Below, piece after piece: positions 45,479 to 49,629 of a stretch of 49,629 bases of DNA. Numbering within the stretch: the first letter of the stretch is position 1; each line of letters begins with the position of its first letter. Below the pieces are notes generated by a model. It was not told the origin of the DNA, did not search any database, and was given only the letters and a program-made list of their open reading frames with translations. This DNA comes from Ardenticatenaceae bacterium. Lineage in GTDB: Bacteria; Chloroflexota; Anaerolineae; Promineifilales; Promineifilaceae. The DNA is taken from the NCBI GenBank assembly GCA_030065875.1, contig JASJCR010000026.1:1-49629 (forward strand), given 5' to 3'. The position numbers and the translations under genes are program-made.

Positions 45479-46225
45479 TTAATCACTTAAAGACCCTACA
45501 ATCGTGTTTTCCAGCGTCCCAATTCCCGGAATTTCAACCCGGACCTCATCCCCTACATAAACATGGGAAATCCCCTTTGGGGTGCCGGAAAAAATTAGAT
45601 CGCCGCGATTTAACACCATAAACTCGCTGATATACTCGATCAATTCGGCCACGCTGTGCCGCAAAAAGCGGGTGTTTCCGTGCTGCCGCAGTTCACCGTT
45701 GACGTAGGTCTTGATTTCCGCGTTTCCCGGATCGATATGCTCCGGCGTGACCCACACCGGCCCAATGGGCCCAAAGGTGTGAAACCCCTTCGCCTTTACC
45801 GGCGGCCGAAAGTAGTTGGTCACAAAATCCCGCACCGTGTATTCATTTCCGATAGTGTAGCCACCCACATAATCAAGTGCTTCGGCCGCGCTGACCTGGT
45901 AGCAGGATCGGCCCATAATGGCCACCAGCTCTCCTTCATAATGCATGTACTCCACATCCGGCCGCACCACTTTTGAGTTGTGACCGATCAGCGTATGCGG
46001 CATTTTGTGAAACAGCAGCGGATATTCCGGCAGCTCAAGCTTGAGCTCTTCCGCATGGTCTTTATACCCCAAAGCGATCCCGATAGCCGTTATTCCCCGC
46101 ACATCCACCGGCGGCAGCCACATCACATCGGCCGGATCAAAGGGCACCGTGCCCACCATAAGCTGACCATTTTCCAAAACGCCTTCATAAATTTTTCCGT
46201 TGTAGGCAAACCGCGCAAATTTCAT
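45479..46225 (-). CDS. hpaG: FAH-family isomerase/decarboxylase, HpaG-like
   Basis: In the homoprotocatechuate route HpaG decarboxylates 5-oxopent-3-ene-1,2,5-tricarboxylate and isomerises the product. The 248-residue protein matches the C-terminal half of E. coli HpaG: NYFRPPVKAKGF, YVNGELRQHGNTR, LIEYISEFMVLNRGDLIFSGTPKG. It has the FAH-fold YKDHAEE and the metal pair Glu97/Glu99 in HYEGELVAIMG. The third ligand, usually Asp (CNDYAIRD), is Glu128 here (GNEYTVRD). TGGAGG precedes the ATG by four bases. Confidence 0.85.
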   Translation of the reverse strand: MKFARFAYNGKIYEGVLENGQLMVGTVPFDPADVMWLPPVDVRGITAIGIALGYKDHAEELKLELPEYPLLFHKMPHTLIGHNSKVVRPDVEYMHYEGELVAIMGRSCYQVSAAEALDYVGGYTIGNEYTVRDFVTNYFRPPVKAKGFHTFGPIGPVWVTPEHIDPGNAEIKTYVNGELRQHGNTRFLRHSVAELIEYISEFMVLNRGDLIFSGTPKGISHVYVGDEVRVEIPGIGTLENTIVGSLSD

Positions 46226-46235
46226 AAAACCTCCA

Positions 46236-46325
46236 GGGTGGGTGGTGGGTGGTGGGTGATGGGTGATAGGTAGTGGGTATTAGTTGTTGACCATTGATTA
46301 TTGATTATTGGTAATTGGTGTATCA
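46236..46325. repeat. Heptanucleotide array (GGTGGGT then ATTGATT units)
   Basis: At least eleven 7-base units run from GGTGGGT, GGTGGGT, GATGGGT, GATAGGT, AGTGGGT into ATTGATT, ATTGATT, ATTGGTA, ATTGGTG. The unit changes along the array while the period stays at seven. It fills the spacer between hpaG and the P-loop gene. Confidence 0.6.
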
Positions 46326-46351
46326 TGATATTTCAATCGTAAATCGGATTT

Positions 46352-47230
46352 TTAATTTCGTATCTCGTACCATTGTTCTGCCGCTGCTGCAATTTCACTC
46401 AACGAATAGTTTGTTTCCAGCTCTTCAATAATTTGTTTGACTTCATCCGGTTTTGCTTTTGGTTCACTGGCAATGTCCGTCAGATCGTATACGGAGCCGG
46501 TTGGTTTTAAATCAAGGTCAACATGAAGCGTTTCGACCTGGCGATTTTGACACAGGTATTCGTAGACGGCCGCGTAAACGGCCGGATCATAAGGCATATC
46601 CACCACATTTTTCCCCAGGGGCTGGGTTAATCCCAATTTGACGGCCAATTGATGGGCGTCCGCCCAAACCATCTGCAGCACGTTGATTGGCGCATCTTTT
46701 TCCTCTTTTTTGTGCCGCGGCTTTTCCATGGAGATCGCCCGTTGAGCCACAATCTTATCCCGGATACGGTTTGACGGCACCGGGATCATGAATAGAGTTT
46801 GCGGGCCGGCCAGAACCGATTCAACCTCATCGTTAATAATTTGCATCAGCTCAATCAGCCGGCTGCCAATCAGCGGCACCTCACCGATCAGAATGTGCCG
46901 CTCATCCGCATACGTTTGCAGCCACTCTAAAACTCCTCTTCGCGCCCAAACCCCAACCGCCCGGCGAATCATTGGGTGGGTGACCCCGTCAACTTCCGGG
47001 TATTTTTGGAGGCCGAGCGGGTGGTTCTCAAACGCCGTTCGCGTCACATCATACTGAAAAAGATGCACCGTCCGGCCGCTCTTCTGAGCCAGCAAAACGA
47101 GCTGCTGTACATAGAGGCTCTTGCCCACCCCGGGAATCCCAGCCAGGAAAACCAGCTTTCGGGTCATGGCGGCCCGCTTTAGCGATTGAAATAATGCCGT
47201 TCCTTCAGGAATAATAATTTCTGGCACCAT
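46352..47230 (-). CDS. P-loop NTPase of unknown function
   Basis: I do not recognise the family. The 292-residue protein has a Walker A-like LAGIPGVGKSLYVQQL (about residues 32-47), followed by the nucleotide-kinase-like FQYDVTRTAFE, a conserved-looking GEVPLIGSRLIELM and a basic segment PRHKKEEKD. It has no transmembrane helix. Its gene is 27 bases after the ThDP enzyme gene and ahead of hpaG, so it is part of the catabolic unit. A kinase acting on a pathway intermediate or a regulator are both possible. Nothing in it identifies a substrate. Confidence 0.7.
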   Translation of the reverse strand: MVPEIIIPEGTALFQSLKRAAMTRKLVFLAGIPGVGKSLYVQQLVLLAQKSGRTVHLFQYDVTRTAFENHPLGLQKYPEVDGVTHPMIRRAVGVWARRGVLEWLQTYADERHILIGEVPLIGSRLIELMQIINDEVESVLAGPQTLFMIPVPSNRIRDKIVAQRAISMEKPRHKKEEKDAPINVLQMVWADAHQLAVKLGLTQPLGKNVVDMPYDPAVYAAVYEYLCQNRQVETLHVDLDLKPTGSVYDLTDIASEPKAKPDEVKQIIEELETNYSLSEIAAAAEQWYEIRN

Positions 47231-47231
47231 A

Positions 47232-47258
47232 ATCTTATCTCTGGTCTCTCGTCTTGTT
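47232..47258. repeat. Short heptanucleotide array (TCTTATC/TCTGGTC units)
   Basis: Three to four 7-base units TCTTATC, TCTGGTC, TCTCGTC, TTGTTTA fill the spacer between the ThDP enzyme stop and the P-loop start, again ending at the flanking genes. Confidence 0.45.
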
Positions 47259-48895
47259 TACCTAACTTGTCCCAACTTCCGGAAACGATCTACACTCTCC
47301 ACCTCACCCATCGGAATTTCAATCAGCATTGGCAAATCGGAAGCAAAACCGGCCTGCATCGCCTCACGACACGCGTCGAGGGTGGTGGCCCGCACCGCAT
47401 TGGCCCCAAACGACTCAGCCAGTTTAACAAAATCGGGATTCACCAGATCGGTGGCGATGACCCGGCCATCATACAATCGTTTTTGCATTTGCTGCACGTT
47501 TCCAAAGCGATTATTGTTAAAAAGAAGGGTCACCAGGCCGATACGATGCTGCACGGCCGTGGCCAGCTCCTGCATGGTAAACAGAAAACCACCGTCACCG
47601 GCAATCGAGATCACCGGAGTATGTGGCTTGGCCACCTTAACCCCCAGACCGGCCGCGAACCCCCACCCCAGCGTGCCCTGATAACCGGTCGAAATAAACG
47701 TCCGTGGCTTGTACACCGGGTAGGTAATCCTGGCGGCAAATCCAACCTGGGTTAGTTCATCGATAAATACCCCGTCTTCACCCAACTCTTCCCGAATCAG
47801 GCGTAAATAAGCGTTTTGAAATTCAAGATAAGCGGTGCGCTCCGCCCAGTCCTGCTTGTATGCCTTCATCTCCTCTTCGCGAGATTCGCGTACTGAATTA
47901 TACGCCGCCACCCGGTTCACCAACATCGGCAGCACATCCTCGGCACGGGCGGTAATCGGCAAATCTGGTTTAAAAAGGCGGTCGTGCGCCCGGGGATCAA
48001 CCTCAACGCGAATAATTTTCATGTTGTCATCGGTTCCCCACTTGAATGGTATGCGCAAATTGGTGCCCACAGCCAGGACAACATCCGCCTTTTTCCAATA
48101 CTCATGTGATGGAGGCAGATGCAAACTCAGGTAATGACGGCCGTCCAACACACCCATTCCGGTGCGATACCCAACCACCGGAGCCTGTAGATCAAGGGCC
48201 AGCTGCGTCACTTCAGGACCCACGCCCTGTGCCCCACCACCGGTATAGATAATCGGGTTTTTAGCCTGTCCCAACCATTTTGCCGCGGTTTCTATTTGAT
48301 CGGTATCCACTGGGGGAGCGTAAACGGGCAGGGTTGTGTTTTCGATATCGACGACCGCCCGCTTCTGCAGCACGTCCATCGGCACTTCAAGCCCCACAGG
48401 CCGCGGCCGGCCGGAACGCATCATGCGAAACGCTTCGGCGATCAAGCCAGGGGCTTCTGCTGGGGTGTGAATCCGTTCCGCCCACTTGGTTAATTTACGC
48501 ATGATCCCCAACTGATCGTTAATTTCGTGCAGCACTCCGATTTGCTGACCGATTTGATGGGATGGAATTTGTCCGGTTAAGCACAAAACCGGCGCGTTTA
48601 ATCCATAAGCTGTGGCCAGCGCGGCCGAGGCGTTTAGAAAACCGGGACCTGGCACCACGTTATAAACGGCCGGTCGGCCGGTGGCCATTGCATAACCCAG
48701 AGCCATATATGCCGCTCCTTGCTCGTGACGGGTATGCAATACTCGAATTTGATCGCGATGATCGTAAAGCGCATTGTACAGCCAATCATTCTGCACGCCT
48801 GGCAGGCCAAAAAGGGTGGTAATGCCGTGCTTAATTAGGGATTTTACAACCGCTTCCCCACCGGTCAGCTGTTGGGTCATCATATTTTTCATCAT
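47258..48895 (-). CDS. Thiamin diphosphate-dependent enzyme (acetolactate synthase/decarboxylase superfamily)
   Basis: The 545-residue protein has the three ThDP-enzyme domains: an N-terminal Pyr domain with catalytic Glu in HTRHEQGAAYMALGYA and GLPGVQND, a central domain (about 190-340) and a PP domain with the Mg/ThDP motif GDGGFLFTMQELATA...NNNRFGN. It resembles IlvB-like synthases and benzoylformate/phenylpyruvate decarboxylases; the active-site residues do not fix which. In an aromatic amino acid cluster with an aminotransferase before it, a role as arylpyruvate decarboxylase is attractive but inferred. Its start overlaps the aminotransferase stop (ATGA). Confidence 0.88.
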   Translation of the reverse strand: MMKNMMTQQLTGGEAVVKSLIKHGITTLFGLPGVQNDWLYNALYDHRDQIRVLHTRHEQGAAYMALGYAMATGRPAVYNVVPGPGFLNASAALATAYGLNAPVLCLTGQIPSHQIGQQIGVLHEINDQLGIMRKLTKWAERIHTPAEAPGLIAEAFRMMRSGRPRPVGLEVPMDVLQKRAVVDIENTTLPVYAPPVDTDQIETAAKWLGQAKNPIIYTGGGAQGVGPEVTQLALDLQAPVVGYRTGMGVLDGRHYLSLHLPPSHEYWKKADVVLAVGTNLRIPFKWGTDDNMKIIRVEVDPRAHDRLFKPDLPITARAEDVLPMLVNRVAAYNSVRESREEEMKAYKQDWAERTAYLEFQNAYLRLIREELGEDGVFIDELTQVGFAARITYPVYKPRTFISTGYQGTLGWGFAAGLGVKVAKPHTPVISIAGDGGFLFTMQELATAVQHRIGLVTLLFNNNRFGNVQQMQKRLYDGRVIATDLVNPDFVKLAESFGANAVRATTLDACREAMQAGFASDLPMLIEIPMGEVESVDRFRKLGQVR

Positions 48896-49629
48896 TCTCC
48901 TTTGACAAACCAGCTCTTCAACCCCGCGATAAACGCCTCATTTCCACCCTGCGTCGATACAGACACCCGCACACCGTGCTCGATACCGGGCAGGGTCTGC
49001 TTTTTTACCAAAACGCCGAGGGACTTCAGATGTTCAAGCAGTTCATCAACCGGCCGGCCGATATCGACTACGACAAAATTGGTTTGGCTGGGGATATAAG
49101 CCAGGTCAAGTTTATCAAACTGCTGGTATAAATATTTTTTCCCATCGAGGGCCGCCTGGACGTTGCCGCGCAGGTGCTCCTGATCGGCCAAGGCGGTCAC
49201 CCCGGCGATTAGGGACAGGCGATTTTGGTGAAATCCTCGGCGTATCCCATCGATGGCGCTGGCAATATGTGGGGGTGCAATCCCATATCCCAAACGCAGT
49301 CCGGCCAAGCCATACGCCTTTGAAAATGTTTCAATCATGACCACCGGCCGCTCCGCCAGAACATGCCTGATCGTATCCGGAAAATCCGGTGATTCGACAA
49401 AATGACAGTACACTTCATCCGCAACAACGAGAACATGCTCCGGAAGCGATTGAAGCAACCTGTCCCAGTCAGCGGCCGGCAGCATCGTCCCGGTGGGGTT
49501 ATTCGGGTTACAAATGATCAGGAGCCTGGTTTGATCATTGACGGCCGCAAAAATTTGATCGACATCCGGCAAAAAATCGGGCGTGGTCAACGGTACTTCT
49601 ATGACCTGCCCGTGCTCCAACTCGACAAT
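48892..49629 (-). CDS. Class I/II PLP-dependent aminotransferase, 5' end beyond window
   Basis: About 245 C-terminal residues of a fold-type I aminotransferase are visible; the coding frame continues past the window edge (the TTG at 49620 is not a convincing start). Present are CNPNNPTG (substrate/cofactor loop), VVADEVYCHF (PLP-pyridine Asp), SKAYGLAGLRLGYG (PLP Lys) and QTNFVVVDIG. It is closest to histidinol-phosphate or aromatic aminotransferases. With the ThDP enzyme it may convert tyrosine or phenylalanine to the aryl pyruvate entering the homoprotocatechuate route. Confidence 0.85.
   Translation of the reverse strand: MVELEHGQVIEVPLTTPDFLPDVDQIFAAVNDQTRLLIICNPNNPTGTMLPAADWDRLLQSLPEHVLVVADEVYCHFVESPDFPDTIRHVLAERPVVMIETFSKAYGLAGLRLGYGIAPPHIASAIDGIRRGFHQNRLSLIAGVTALADQEHLRGNVQAALDGKKYLYQQFDKLDLAYIPSQTNFVVVDIGRPVDELLEHLKSLGVLVKKQTLPGIEHGVRVSVSTQGGNEAFIAGLKSWFVKGE

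Noticed and set aside
49620..49622. TTG as the start of the aminotransferase
   Set aside because: The frame stays open to the window edge and the protein would lack its N-terminal third.

Overview
The window reads as a chromosomal segment of a Chloroflexota bacterium, probably an Anaerolineae- or Caldilineae-like lineage. That placement is inferred from gene content and intergenic style: large tandem solute-binding lipoproteins, CHAT/TPR proteins, PPK2, a rhodopsin, and spacers packed with dispersed palindromes and repeats. No rRNA or other phylogenetic marker except gyrB is present to prove it. Genes are long and closely spaced, and lipoprotein signals dominate the exported proteins. I see no tRNA, rRNA or CRISPR array.

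Left third (1-17.9 kb, mostly + strand). A repeat-rich spacer and a YraN-like nuclease precede a compact three-gene operon (1112-7263). It encodes a CHAT-fold protein with C-terminal zinc ribbons, a TPR protein whose C-terminus resembles the cytoplasmic domain of the flagellar/type III export protein FlhA, and a protein built from one partial and one complete FlhA-C-like unit. None has the FlhA membrane half and there is no flagellar gene nearby. The CHAT catalytic Cys is replaced by Trp. This is the best candidate for an undescribed system. It is followed by a MutS-like ATPase, an MFS transporter, a divergent MthK-type K+ channel, PPK2, a membrane-anchored beta-propeller-like protein, an NDQ-motif (sodium-pump type) rhodopsin and gyrB.

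Middle (17.9-34 kb, mostly - strand). A MacAB/Lol-like ABC export set (two ATPases, one fused to an AbrB-like domain; a HlyD/MacA-like adaptor lipoprotein; a large double-FtsX permease) is interleaved with two paralogous lipoproteins, each made of two fused sugar-type solute-binding domains, and a secreted PA14x3-SH3x2 protein. No MalF/MalG-type permease accompanies the binding proteins. An SDR-like NAD(P)-binding protein and an ECF sigma factor with an overlapping membrane-protein gene follow.

Right third (34-49.6 kb, - strand). Two inverted copies of a MITE-like element bracket a four-gene block (FAD oxidoreductase, VOC protein, AraC-GyrI regulator, SRPBCC protein). Beyond are a GcvT-family protein, a hybrid histidine kinase and a catabolic cluster. 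The cluster holds a homoprotocatechuate 2,3-dioxygenase, a CHMS dehydrogenase, an HpaG-like isomerase/decarboxylase, a P-loop protein, a ThDP enzyme and an aminotransferase cut by the window edge. Together these suggest aromatic amino acid degradation through homoprotocatechuate meta-cleavage.

Intergenic DNA is unusually structured. There are degenerate heptanucleotide arrays in many spacers, hairpins with differing arms around a common core, a dispersed 'CCGCAGATTACGCAGATT' element sometimes doubling as a terminator, and a 'GTCATYCTGAGCG..GAAGGATC' repeat.
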